A stretch of DNA of 37,414 nt from Bacteroidaceae bacterium (GTDB taxonomy: Bacteria > Bacteroidota > Bacteroidia > Bacteroidales > Bacteroidaceae), in contig JAFUVE010000051.1 in NCBI GenBank assembly GCA_017483765.1, positions 1 to 37,414 on the forward strand, written 5' to 3'. This document shows positions 1 through 9,100 of the stretch, piece after piece. The notes beneath the pieces were generated by a model, which did not search any database, was not told the origin of the DNA, and was given only the letters and a program-made list of their open reading frames with translations. A program made the position numbers and the translations under genes. How positions within the stretch are numbered: the first letter of the stretch is position 1; each line of letters opens with the position of its first letter.

Positions 1-91
1 CAAGCGCGCTGCCTTGTCTTTCTCTTCTCTGTTCCAGTCTCTCAAAGAACGATTTTTTATCGTGTGCCTTCCGTTTTTCGGAAAGCGAGTG

Positions 92-123
92 CAAAGTTAC
101 AACCTTTTTCCGAACCCACCAAA
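92..123 (-). promoter_or_regulatory. Strong Bacteroidota-type promoter reading left out of the window
   Basis: On the minus strand TTTG (123-120) is followed after 20 bp by TAACTTTG (99-92), which matches the Bacteroidota -33/-7 pattern. The DNA upstream (about 124-185) is rich in A and T tracts, like an UP element. The transcript would run left through a leader containing GTTCTTTGAGAG and a small hairpin (ACGAT/ATCGT). That leader style resembles those before rRNA operons in this phylum, so a 16S gene may lie just outside the window. The promoter match is seen directly; the rRNA link is inference. Confidence 0.6.
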
Positions 124-242
124 TATTCACGCAACTTTTTTGCGAAAATATGCGATTTTTTTGAAAAGGGAGGAAAAAAATGACATAATGGAAAGTGAAA
201 AGTAAAGGGTAAAGAGTGAAAAGCGGGGATTTTTATGGATTT

Positions 243-305
243 TCTAGATGATCTATATTTTCTAGACGTTCTAGATATTCTAGACTTTCTAGATGTTCTA
301 GATTT
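243..305. repeat. 9-bp minisatellite, unit TCTAGAnnn, 7 units
   Basis: TCTAGA begins at 243, 261, 270, 279, 288 and 297, with a degenerate TCTATA at 252, giving an exact 9-bp step. The six-base palindrome is fixed and the three following bases vary (TGA, TTT, CGT, TAT, CTT, TGT, TTT). CTAG is usually rare in bacterial DNA, so the cluster is striking. The sequence differs from the other arrays in the window but the period is the same. Confidence 0.85.
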
Positions 306-433
306 CTTATGCTATGGACACCCGACACGGGGGACGGCTTACGGCTAAGGAAGGACGCGACACACTAGAGGGCGCGGGGATGAGGGGAGGTTTATGGGAA
401 GAATGGGCGGGAGGTACCAAATCAAAAAGAGGA

Positions 434-460
434 CCTCCATGAAAAATAATTTCATGAAGG
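434..460. other. Inverted repeat (hairpin)
   Basis: CCTCCATGAAA (434-444) faces TTTCATGAAGG (450-460) across a 5-nt loop, with 10 of 11 positions pairing. No gene can be tied to it and its role is unknown. Confidence 0.45.
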
Positions 461-545
461 CCCTGCAAGGCGTGATTAGGTTTTTGTTTTGTGCCTATAT
501 TAATATATATAATGTAGGATGGCACTTTCCTGACATTATTTTGAA

Positions 546-698
546 GATGTCGGACGGGGCGGACAAGTCAGACGGGTCAGACGGGTCGGACAGGTCGGAC
601 AGATCGGACGGGTCGGACAGGTCGGACAAGTCGGAGGGGTCGGAGGGGTCGGACGGGGCAGACGGGTCGGACAGGTCGGACAAGTCAGACGGGTCGGA
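546..698. repeat. 9-bp minisatellite array A, 17 units of the GTCGGA family
   Basis: Seventeen consecutive 9-bp units follow the plus-strand consensus C-(A/G)-(A/G)-GTC-(G/A)-GA, without any indel from 546 to 698. The same unit in the same orientation recurs at 15781-15888, 16481-16615 and 25173-25352. Here the array is intergenic. Translation would give Ser-Asp-x repeats, but there is no sign of a gene around it. Confidence 0.9.
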
Positions 699-819
699 CA
701 GCATCCGCATGGCAAATCTCAAACTTCAATTTTCGTGCAAACGAACACAGAGCCAAGCTTGCTTGAGCTATGTTGAGTGCAGCCGAAAATCATGTCAATA
801 AACCTCAAATTTCAAAATA

Positions 820-2085
820 TCAAAGGCTGATGGTCTGGTCGCGGTCGGGACCGACAGAGACGATGACGATCGGAGTCTCGAGTTCTTTCTCGAGGAATGC
901 GATGTAGTCCTTCAGCTGCTGAGGGAACTGCTCCTTGGAGGTGACATGCGTCAGGTCGGTGTTCCAGCCGGTCAGCTCCTCATATACGGGTGTGATGCCG
1001 TCGCTGATGTCGAAGGGGAAGTCACGTGTGACGCTGCCGTCCTTGAGCTGGTATGCGGTGCATGCCTTGATGGTAGGGAAAGAGTCCAGCACGTCGCTCT
1101 TCATCATGATGAGCTTGGTGACTCCGCTGACCATGATGGCATAACGTAGTGCCACGAGGTCGATCCAGCCACAACGGCGCTCCCTGCCGGTGACGGCTCC
1201 ATACTCATGACCCAGGTCGCGGATTTTCTTTCCTGTCTCGTCGAAGAGCTCGGTCGGGAACGGCCCTGCCCCCACCCGGGTGCAATAAGCCTTGATGATG
1301 CCGAAGACATCGCCAATCTTGTTCGGTCCCACACCCAGTCCCACGCAGGCTCCTGCGCATATAGTGTTGGACGAGGTCACGAAAGGATAGCTTCCGAAGT
1401 CCACGTCGAGCATCGTGCCCTGTGCCCCTTCGCACAAGACGGACTTTCCCTCCTTGAGCAACTTGTTGATCTCATGCTCGGAGTCCACCAGCTGGAACTG
1501 GCGGATATACTCGATGCCCTCCATCCACTTTTTCTCTACTTCCGTGATGTCGTAGTCGGTGTAGTTCAGCGCCTTGAGCATCTGCTCATGACGGGCCTTG
1601 TGTGCGGCATATTTCGATTCGAAATTCTCGAGGATGTCCCCCACTCGCAAGCCGTTGCGCGACACCTTGTCGGTGTAAGTGGGTCCGATGCCCTTGCCAG
1701 TGGTCCCCACCTTGTTCTTTCCCTTTGCAGCCTCGTAGGCGGCGTCGAGAATACGGTGGGTAGGCATAATCAGGTGGGCCTTCTTGGAGATGTGAAGACG
1801 GTTCTTCAGGTCGTGTCCGCTCTTCTCCAGGTCCTTGGCCTCGTCCATGAAGAGGTCGGGCGCCAGTACCACTCCGTTGCCGATGATATTGATTTTGTTG
1901 CCCTGGAAGATACCGGACGGTATGGACCGCAGCACATATTTCTGTCCTTCAAACTCGAGGGTGTGTCCGGCGTTCGGTCCGCCCTGGAATCGTGCTATCA
2001 CATCATACTTCGGGGTGAGCACATCCACCACCTTGCCTTTTCCCTCGTCGCCCCACTGGAGGCCTAAAAGTACGTCGACTTTCAT
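820..2085 (-). CDS. purA: Adenylosuccinate synthetase
   Basis: This enzyme joins IMP and aspartate using GTP, the first committed step from IMP to AMP in the cytoplasm. The 421-residue length fits the family. Visible motifs are the GTP-binding GDEGKGK loop (residues 12-18), the GGPNAGHT motif with the catalytic histidine (35-42), and GTTGKGIGPTYTDK (about 128-141). The start at MKVDVLLGLQWGDEGKG gives the usual short N-terminus. The gene follows the Fur-like regulator by 27 bp on the same strand, so the two are probably co-transcribed. No damage is seen. Confidence 0.97.
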   Translation of the reverse strand: MKVDVLLGLQWGDEGKGKVVDVLTPKYDVIARFQGGPNAGHTLEFEGQKYVLRSIPSGIFQGNKINIIGNGVVLAPDLFMDEAKDLEKSGHDLKNRLHISKKAHLIMPTHRILDAAYEAAKGKNKVGTTGKGIGPTYTDKVSRNGLRVGDILENFESKYAAHKARHEQMLKALNYTDYDITEVEKKWMEGIEYIRQFQLVDSEHEINKLLKEGKSVLCEGAQGTMLDVDFGSYPFVTSSNTICAGACVGLGVGPNKIGDVFGIIKAYCTRVGAGPFPTELFDETGKKIRDLGHEYGAVTGRERRCGWIDLVALRYAIMVSGVTKLIMMKSDVLDSFPTIKACTAYQLKDGSVTRDFPFDISDGITPVYEELTGWNTDLTHVTSKEQFPQQLKDYIAFLEKELETPIVIVSVGPDRDQTISL

Positions 2086-2112
2086 TCTTTTTTTAAGATA
2101 TTATGGATTAAA

Positions 2113-2625
2113 TTATGATTTTTTCTTCTTGTTCAGAGCTTTGAGCTCGTCCTCTTTCTCTAATTTCTTACGGATTCTCGTCGCTTTCGACTGACAGGAG
2201 GAACAGACGCCATACACCGATGCCACAATCTGCTCCATATGGAACCGCTTGTACTTCACTCCGTCGAAAGCAAGAGCCAGGTTCGGCGCGACAAAACGCT
2301 GAATACGTCCGCAGCGGGTGCATACAGTTCTGAAAAACTCACGCTCGCCGAAGCATGCCTTGTATTTCAGCTGGTTGTCCTCCTCGACACGTATCACCAG
2401 CCCGAGTGCATAGAAGAGCTGAAGGTTGTTGTACACCGTGGCACGGCTCACGACGAACCGCTCTTTCATGATGTCGTAAACCTCCTGCGCGGTCAGCAGC
2501 TCCTCTTGAAGATAGAACATCTCGAGGATGGCAAGCCGCTCGGGCGTGTTGCGCATACGGTTTTCCTGTATATAGCGGGCCAGGATGGCCTTCACTGCCT
2601 GGTAGCGTTCTTCCTTCTCCATCAT
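2113..2625 (-). CDS. Fur-family transcriptional regulator, divergent
   Basis: A 170-residue Fur-like protein. The N-terminal winged helix (about residues 25-80) includes LTAQEVYDIM and the recognition helix SRATVYNNLQLF. Two CxxC pairs (Cys102/Cys105 and Cys141/Cys144) would hold the structural zinc of the dimerisation domain. The histidine-rich regulatory metal site usual just before the first CxxC (the HHDH type) is absent; the sequence there is CFGEREFFRTVC. The tail is rich in Lys and Glu. It is the first gene of a likely two-gene unit with purA. The target and signal are unknown, and loss of the sensory histidines suggests it does not sense iron in the standard way. Translation may start at the first or second Met. 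Confidence 0.88.
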   Translation of the reverse strand: MMEKEERYQAVKAILARYIQENRMRNTPERLAILEMFYLQEELLTAQEVYDIMKERFVVSRATVYNNLQLFYALGLVIRVEEDNQLKYKACFGEREFFRTVCTRCGRIQRFVAPNLALAFDGVKYKRFHMEQIVASVYGVCSSCQSKATRIRKKLEKEDELKALNKKKKS

Positions 2626-2686
2626 ACGAGCAGGGGGTTAAATCACGAAAATTCAGGCTTTTTTACCTCAAAAATTAAAACTTCTG

Positions 2687-2718
2687 CAAAATTAACGAAA
2701 AAAAACGAGAAGAGCAAT
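2687..2718 (-). promoter_or_regulatory. Candidate promoter of the Fur-like / purA unit
   Basis: On the minus strand TAATTTTG (2694-2687) is preceded 20 bp upstream by ATTG (2718-2715), one base off the TTTG consensus. It lies about 60 bp before the regulator start codon in a very AT-rich segment. Confidence 0.5.
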
Positions 2719-2774
2719 TAATTTTCGACTTACTATTCACAAATTACTGTTTATTTGACTATTTGGCCATTTGG

Positions 2775-3365
2775 CTACCCCAAAGCGGCGAGGACAGATT
2801 TCACTTTTCCTGCGATCAGCCTCAGCTGATAGTTGCCGGACTGCAGCGCCGCGTCGGACTGGTCCAGCAGTTCATCTGCCGCACGTCCGGACAGTTCTCC
2901 CGTCCGTACGAGGTGGTACATGGTGTAGAATCCAGCGGTTTGCTTCATCTCGTCCTCCCCTGCGATCCAGCGGAAAGCGAGCGTGGAGGCTTGGGGGATT
3001 CTGGAGAAGAGGTTGAGGGCTGCAATCTGCGCCAGCTCCACCGTCCGTATGCCGTCGCACCATATATCGGCCAGTTCGATGTCCATGCGCTGTGGTGGAT
3101 AGAGCATGGTGGCGAGAATGCGACATTCCCTCACCGACTCTTTCCACAGTTGCTGGGCCAGGCCCGCCAGTGTCTCCTCGCGCTCCCCGTCGGCGGGCAG
3201 CATGCCGCCTGCCACGTCGGAGGCAAGTTCCCGAAGACGTGGCAGTTCCACGCCGAAATTCACGCGGTAGTCGGCCGTCATGCCGGCATCGCGCATGGCT
3301 TTCGACGCGATGCCGTTCATGTTGGCACGAAGTTCTTTCTTTATGTCAGATATGATGGTTTTCAC
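2775..3365 (-). CDS. AlkD-like DNA alkylation repair family protein
   Basis: A 196-residue, mostly helical protein that looks like the HEAT-repeat DNA alkylation repair family (AlkD/AlkC type), whose members excise alkylated purines. Support is the N-terminal pattern with GVELPRLRELA and the repeats LWKESVRECRILATMLYPP (residues about 73-91) and ELADIWCDGIRTVELAQIAA, where W and D fall in the region that holds active-site residues in AlkD. Bacteroidales commonly carry short versions of about this size. It stands alone on the minus strand, about 190 bp from the next gene upstream. The family call is from sequence pattern only; activity is not proven. Confidence 0.7.
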   Translation of the reverse strand: MKTIISDIKKELRANMNGIASKAMRDAGMTADYRVNFGVELPRLRELASDVAGGMLPADGEREETLAGLAQQLWKESVRECRILATMLYPPQRMDIELADIWCDGIRTVELAQIAALNLFSRIPQASTLAFRWIAGEDEMKQTAGFYTMYHLVRTGELSGRAADELLDQSDAALQSGNYQLRLIAGKVKSVLAALG

Positions 3366-3557
3366 AAAAATATTGAAATCTGAGATTTGAGGTGTATTGT
3401 CATGATTTTGACAGCCGCTTTCGTATGATCTTGACAGCCGCCTCGGGCATTGAGCCCTCGACGGCTGGCACGGACGAGACGTCCATGCCCCCAGTGCGGA
3501 TGGGTTCAGTGCAGTTTCAGCAAAGAAACAGTTTTTTTTAGGAGTTTCGATGGAGGT

Positions 3558-5627
3558 TTATTCATTCACCAACGGAAGAGTGGCGTACTGCTTTGAATAG
3601 CGGAGCATCTGATCGGCATAGCCCTCGCTGTAGGTCACCTTCACGTCGGTGATGTTTCCTGCAGCGTCCTTCACGGCCGTGTAGACCGGGTTGATGAAGC
3701 CTTTGTAAGGCGCGAGGTTGAGTTTCTCGTAGCGTTCGAGCACCTCCTTATGCAGTTCCGGGTCAATCTTCACGCCGTAACCTTCGATAAGGGCCTGTGC
3801 GGCAGCATAGTCTCCAGTGCTCTTGATGCGCTGCACCTCGGCGAGCAGCTGTCCGAAGAGTCCGCGCAGCTTCTCGTAGTCGTTGATGCGCACATAGGTC
3901 TTGCCGTTTTTCTTCACGAGTTCCACCACCTTCTCGGCCTTACCCTTCTCATAACACCAGCGTGCCACGAACGCGCGGTTGCGCATATGCGCCTCCTCGA
4001 TGTCGTTGCCCAGCTGTATGCGCACGAGCTGCGTCATCAGTCCGTTCATCATATAGGTGTAGTACTGCGCCTTATAGGCCTCCATGTCGGGGGTGAGTCC
4101 CAGCTCCACCATCTTCGGGTCGGCCACGTAGTAGAGTCCGAAGAGGTCTGCCCTGCCCTCCTCCAGCGCCGATCCGTAGGCTTTGAGGCTGTCGGGGCTC
4201 ACGCCGTCGAGCAGTTTTCCGCTGCCATGTCCCAGACACTCGTGAAGGTCGGTGTGCAGGTCGTCGGTGACGTCGGCATATTTGTCCACCAGCTTGATCA
4301 CCTCCGGGTCGTCGATGAACTCGTCGCGGAATCCGTTTCCTTTTGCCGCCAGGTTGTATGCCTCCGTGAGGTTGCCGATGGTGACGGACTTGCTGCCGTG
4401 CTCCTTACGCACCCAGTCGCTGTTGGGCAGGTTGATTCCGATGGCTGTAGAAGGATAGAGGTCGCCTCCGAGAATGGCAGCTGTGATGACTTTGGCGCTG
4501 ATGCCCTTCACCTTCTCTTTCTTGAAGCGGCTGTCCACGGGCGAGTGGTCCTCAAACCACTGTGCGTTGGCCGACAGCGTCTCCGTGCGTTTGGTTGCGC
4601 CGAGGTCCTTGAAGTTGACGATGCTCTCCCACGACGCCTTCATGCCCAGCGGGTCGCCATAGCTCTCGGTGAAACCGTTGACGAAGTCCACCTGCGGCGC
4701 GGTGTTGGCTGCCCAGAGAATGGTGTAGTCGTCGAAAGTGCGCAGGTCGCCTGTTGTGTAGAACTCCACAAGCTTGTCGATGACAGCCTGCTGGTCCTTG
4801 TCCTCGGCGAAGGGTCTTGCCTTCTTCAGGCAGTCGACGATGCGTGTGAGTGCCTGACCATAAAGTCCGCCGGTCGTCCACACGAGTTCCTGCACCTTGC
4901 CGTCCTTCTTCACCAGCCTGCTGTTCATGCCGTACATCACGGGGTGCGGGTCGTTGGCGTCGCGCTGCTGCTCGTAGAATGCCTCGGCCTCGGCCTGCGT
5001 CACGCCCTGGTAGTAGTTTCCGGCGGAAGTGAGTACGAGGTCCTCCCCGTCAGCCAGGTTCACGCGTTTCTGCATGATGTCAGGGTTGAACATCACGTCA
5101 GCGATCTCGCCAAGCTGCTGCTGGTAAGGCTTCAAGGCATCGTCCTCGAGCATCACACGGCCGGCTTCCCTCATGAACCAGTCCCTGGAGAAGCCAGGCA
5201 CGAACTTCTCGCTGCCGTAGTGGTGGTGTATGCCGTTGGAGAACCACACGCGCTTCAGATAGGTGACGAAGGCGTCGTAGTCATTCATCTCCTTGATGGC
5301 CACGTCGGGGTTCTGGTTCAGGCAGTTGCCCAGCGGGTTGTCGTAGCTGGTGTAGATATCCTCGAGTATGCGTCGTATCCTCAGGTTGTAACGTCCGTTC
5401 TGGTCGTAGAGGATGTCGCGTCCGTACATCGCCGCCTCTGTGAGGTAATATATAAAGGTCTTCTGCTTCAAGGAAAGCTGGTCGAACCCCTTCACCTGGT
5501 AGCGGAGCATCTGCAGGTCGGCAAACCGCTCGTTGTTGTACTCGAAATTGTCGTTCTGGGCGGCAGCGTCGCTGGTCGCTCCCGCCATGATTGCGCTGAA
5601 AGCCATGATTTTTATGATTTTTCTCAT
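3558..5627 (-). CDS. Exported M49-family dipeptidyl peptidase (DPP III-like)
   Basis: A zinc metallopeptidase of family M49, which removes dipeptides from the N-termini of short peptides. The zinc motif HECLGH begins near residue 462, and the third-ligand motif EEGRAD follows about 37 residues later. I place the start at 5627 (MRKIIKIMAF) rather than the longer in-frame start at 5651. The longer start would fall inside the promoter -7 element, and the shorter one gives a clean signal peptide ending near DAAAQ. The product is then 689 residues and probably periplasmic. It has its own promoter, and no partner genes adjoin on this strand. Confidence 0.9.
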   Translation of the reverse strand: MRKIIKIMAFSAIMAGATSDAAAQNDNFEYNNERFADLQMLRYQVKGFDQLSLKQKTFIYYLTEAAMYGRDILYDQNGRYNLRIRRILEDIYTSYDNPLGNCLNQNPDVAIKEMNDYDAFVTYLKRVWFSNGIHHHYGSEKFVPGFSRDWFMREAGRVMLEDDALKPYQQQLGEIADVMFNPDIMQKRVNLADGEDLVLTSAGNYYQGVTQAEAEAFYEQQRDANDPHPVMYGMNSRLVKKDGKVQELVWTTGGLYGQALTRIVDCLKKARPFAEDKDQQAVIDKLVEFYTTGDLRTFDDYTILWAANTAPQVDFVNGFTESYGDPLGMKASWESIVNFKDLGATKRTETLSANAQWFEDHSPVDSRFKKEKVKGISAKVITAAILGGDLYPSTAIGINLPNSDWVRKEHGSKSVTIGNLTEAYNLAAKGNGFRDEFIDDPEVIKLVDKYADVTDDLHTDLHECLGHGSGKLLDGVSPDSLKAYGSALEEGRADLFGLYYVADPKMVELGLTPDMEAYKAQYYTYMMNGLMTQLVRIQLGNDIEEAHMRNRAFVARWCYEKGKAEKVVELVKKNGKTYVRINDYEKLRGLFGQLLAEVQRIKSTGDYAAAQALIEGYGVKIDPELHKEVLERYEKLNLAPYKGFINPVYTAVKDAAGNITDVKVTYSEGYADQMLRYSKQYATLPLVNE

Positions 5628-5648
5628 TATATAAAAGATTTGTTTGTG

Positions 5649-5680
5649 CAAAATTAGTCAATCCTGCCGCAAATTCCAAA
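5649..5680 (-). promoter_or_regulatory. Promoter of the M49 peptidase
   Basis: On the minus strand TTTG (5680-5677), a 20-bp spacer, then TAATTTTG (5656-5649). The start codon at 5627 lies about 20 bp further on. This is a full match to the Bacteroidota -33/-7 consensus and supports the shorter protein start. Confidence 0.7.
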
Positions 5681-5706
5681 TTATTTGCATGCAAAATAGC
5701 AAATAT

Positions 5707-5738
5707 GAGAAGACAAGAAGACGAGAAGACAAGAAGAT
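5707..5738. repeat. 16-bp tandem repeat, two units
   Basis: The unit GAGAAGACAAGAAGAC (5707-5722) is repeated at 5723-5738 with one change. It runs into GATAGTCTGCTATG; a near copy (GATAGTCTGCCATG, again preceded by GAAGACAAG) occurs at about 35508-35533, so this is part of a dispersed repeat. Confidence 0.6.
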
Positions 5739-5968
5739 AGTCTGCTATGGCTGACTTTTTTGCCTGGCAAACAGAAAAGGCCAAAACCCAAAATAACCAT
5801 TTTTCATCTTTTTTCCTTTTTTCTGCACCCTAACTCCACACGTCAAAATGTCAAAAATCAAAATGCAACAAAAAAATGCAGTTTTTATTCAAAGAATATG
5901 CAGAATAAACAAAAAAACGTCAAAAATGTTGCAGATTCATCAAAAAAGAGCTTTTATTGTTAATTTAT

Positions 5969-5999
5969 TTTGTTTTTTAAATAATATTTCATAAATTTG
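5969..5999 (+). promoter_or_regulatory. Promoter of the SusC/SusD locus
   Basis: TTTG (5969-5972), a 19-bp spacer and TAAATTTG (5992-5999) form a perfect Bacteroidota promoter. The SusC start is at 6200, so the mRNA would have an untranslated leader of about 190 nt. The rest of the 5652-6199 intergenic stretch is AT-rich and shows no gene. I see no adjacent sigma/anti-sigma pair or hybrid two-component regulator. Confidence 0.75.
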
Positions 6000-6199
6000 C
6001 ACGAATAACTAAAAATCTTTAAGAAAATTGGGCTTTTTGCAGACAAAATGCAAAGAAATCCAAAAATTAATGGTGGATTAGTAAGGAATATGGTATTTAC
6101 GACAAAGCCGCGACGGTGTTCATTCAATCCATACAAAAGATAACCCTGAAAATAAAAGAAAAAAATACAATTATTAATTATTAACTAAAACTAAAAGGA

Positions 6200-9100
6200 A
6201 TGGGAAAAAAATTATGCTTGATTCTTACCCTCTGCTTCTTGTCAGTGGGTATGGCATTCGCCCAGAAGACCGTTAACGGTACCGTTTACGAGGAAGAGAC
6301 GGGCGAACCCATCATGGGAGCTACCATCCGCGTAGACGGCACCAGCATGGGAGCCACATCTGACGTGAACGGTAACTTCGTGATTCAGAATGTGCCAAAC
6401 AGCGCAAGCGCTGTGACAATCACCTACCTCGGCATGGAGGACCTCAACGTGGCCATCCGTCCGGGCATGAAGGTGTACATGAAGACAGACCACAAACAGC
6501 TCGACGAGGTGATGGTCATCGCCTATGGTACTGCCAAGAAGTCGGCCTTCACCGGTTCCGCCGCTGTGGTGGGCTCTGAGGAAATCGACAAGACCCAGGT
6601 GACCAACGCCATCGACGCTCTCAAGGGTAAGGCATCCGGTATCCAGATCAACACCGCATCCGGCCAGCCGGGTTCCACCCCGACCATCCGCATCCGTGGT
6701 GTCAACTCTATCAACGCCGGCCTGTCTCCGCTTATCGTGCTCGACGGTTCACCATTCGACGGCGACCTCAACCAGATCAACCCGATCGACGTGGAGAGCA
6801 TGACCGTGCTGAAGGACGCTGCTTCCTCTGCCCTCTATGGTGCACGTGGTGGTAACGGTGTCATCCTCATCACCACCAAGAAAGGAAAGCGCGGCGAGGC
6901 AGCCAAGATCACTGTGGACGCCAAGTGGGGTTCCAACAGCAAGGCCATGCCTGAGTACAAGGTCATCAAGAGCCCGGCAAAATACTATGAAGTATGGTAC
7001 AGCGGTCTGAACCGCTATGCCCAGAACGGCCTCGGCTACACTCCTGAAGAAGCATGGAAATGGGCCAACGACGTCCTGATTGACGACAACGTGTTCGGTC
7101 TCGGATATAATGTATATAATGTGCCTGCAGGACAGTATATGATCGGTGCTGACGGCAAGCTCAACCCGAACGCCACCCTCGGAAACGTGGTGACCCGCGG
7201 CGGCCAGCAGTATTACCTCACTCCCGACGACTGGGAAGACGAGATTTACAGCAACGCGCTTCGTCAGGAATACACCGTTTCTGCAACGGGTAGCACAGAC
7301 AAGAGCAACTACTACGCTTCTTTCAACTACCTCGACAACGAGGGTATCGCAGCCGCTTCAGACTACAAGCGTCTCACCTCACGACTGAAGGCCGACTACC
7401 AGATCAAGCCTTGGTTGAACGTGGAGATGAACGCCGCTTACTCTCACTACAACCAGAACGCCCTCGGAGATGATGGTAGCTCAGGCTCATCGGGCAACGC
7501 ATTCGCATTCTCCAACATCGCACCTATCTACCCGATGTACATCCGCGATGCCAACGGAAACAAAATATACGACCCCACCTCACGCATGATCCGCTACGAC
7601 TATGGTGACGGTACGGTCACTTCGTTCCGTCCTTACCTCAGCCAGGCCAACCCGATTTCCGCCAACAAACTGAACATCAACAACACCGAAGGCAACACCT
7701 TCAACGGAACTGGAACCATCAAGCTCTCCCTGCCGCTCGGATTCACCGTTTACTCCATCAATAACGTATATCTCGACGAATACAGAGGCACAGAGACCAC
7801 CAACCCGTTCTTCGGTCAGTACTCCGACCTGAGGGGTCAGGCCTACAAGAGCCACAGACGTACCTGGAGCGTGAACTACCAGCAGCGTGTGAACTGGAAC
7901 CACTCATTCGGTCTGAACAACTTCGACGTGATGATCGGTCATGAGTACTACAACACCTACGGCTACGGACTGAGCGCTTACAAGAACAACCAGTTCTCTG
8001 TATACAACACCGAGTTGAACGGAGCTGTGATCATGGGTTCTGCAAACTCAAGCAAGTCGCGCTACAACACAGAGTCTTGGCTCGGACGTATCATGTACGA
8101 CTACGACACCCGCTACTTCGGTTCCTTCTCTCTCCTTCGCCAGGGTTCATCCCGCTTCGACCCGTCTGACCGCTGGGGTACCTTCTGGTCAATCGGTGCC
8201 GGATGGCTCATCAACAAGGAGAAGTGGTTCAACGCCAAGTGGGTGGACGAGCTGAAGCTCAAGATGAGCTACGGTGAGAACGGTAACGACTACATCGGCT
8301 CATACCAGTACATCAAGACTTACACCATCGTGAACTCCAACGACAACGTGGCCATCGTTCCAGCAGACCACGGTAACCCAAAAATCTCCTGGGAGAAGAA
8401 CGGTAAGTTCAACGTAGGTATCGACTTCAGTTTCTGGAACGGACGTCTCAGCGGTACTGTGGAGTACTACAACAACACCACGAAGGATATGCTCTCATGG
8501 GTACCGTTCCCTGTCACTTACGGATGGAGCGGACAGTACGACAACGTGGGTAACATGAAGAACAACGGTATTGAGTTCGACCTCAAGGGCGACATCATCC
8601 GCAGCCGCGACTTCACATGGTCGGCCTACCTCAACTTCACCACCAACCACAACGAGATCACCAAGCTCGCTGAGCAGCGCAAGTCTTGGTACGACGAAAT
8701 CCAGCGCTACGGATATTCTTCCGGCAGCTACTTCTACACAGAAGGCAAGTCACGCTACTCTTACTGGACAAAGAAATATGCGGGCGTGGATAAAGAGACT
8801 GGTGAGACCCTCTTCTTGATGAACGTTTACGAGAAGGACGAGAACGACAACGATATTTACTACGACAAGAAGGGCAACAAAATTGAAGACCCTGCAACCT
8901 TCAACGGCGAGAAGCACCGCAAGATTATCGGCACCACCACTACCACCACCTACAACGACGGTGACTACTACATCTGCGGCGACATGCTGCCTGACGTATA
9001 TGGTGGATTCGGTACAGCCCTGAAGTGGAAGGGCATCGACTTCTCCGTCGACTTCCAGTATCAGCTTGGCGGTAAGGTGTACGACGGCACATACGCCGGA

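Larger units (their letters stand above)
124..819. other. Intergenic region with two minisatellites and no convincing gene
   Basis: No believable coding sequence lies between the left-edge promoter and the 3' end of purA. The stretch holds an AT-rich part with short GTGAAAAG/GTAAAGGG repeats (190-225), a TCTAGA minisatellite (243-305), a G-rich part (320-415), a hairpin (434-460), an AT-rich part with TATATTAATATATATAATG (about 499-517), and a 17-unit 9-bp array (546-698). Open frames that cross the array exist only because the repeat unit rarely forms stops. Confidence 0.6.

Noticed and set aside
14-205. 63-residue open frame at the left edge
   Set aside because: It overlaps a consensus promoter and leader on the other strand and has no recognisable pattern.
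394-801. 135-residue open frame with Ser-Asp repeats
   Set aside because: It is open mainly because the 9-bp unit rarely forms stops; there is no promoter, no family pattern and no conserved domain before the array.
3750-5657. 635-codon plus-strand open frame
   Set aside because: It is the antisense shadow of the M49 peptidase, which has catalytic motifs, a signal peptide and a promoter on the other strand.
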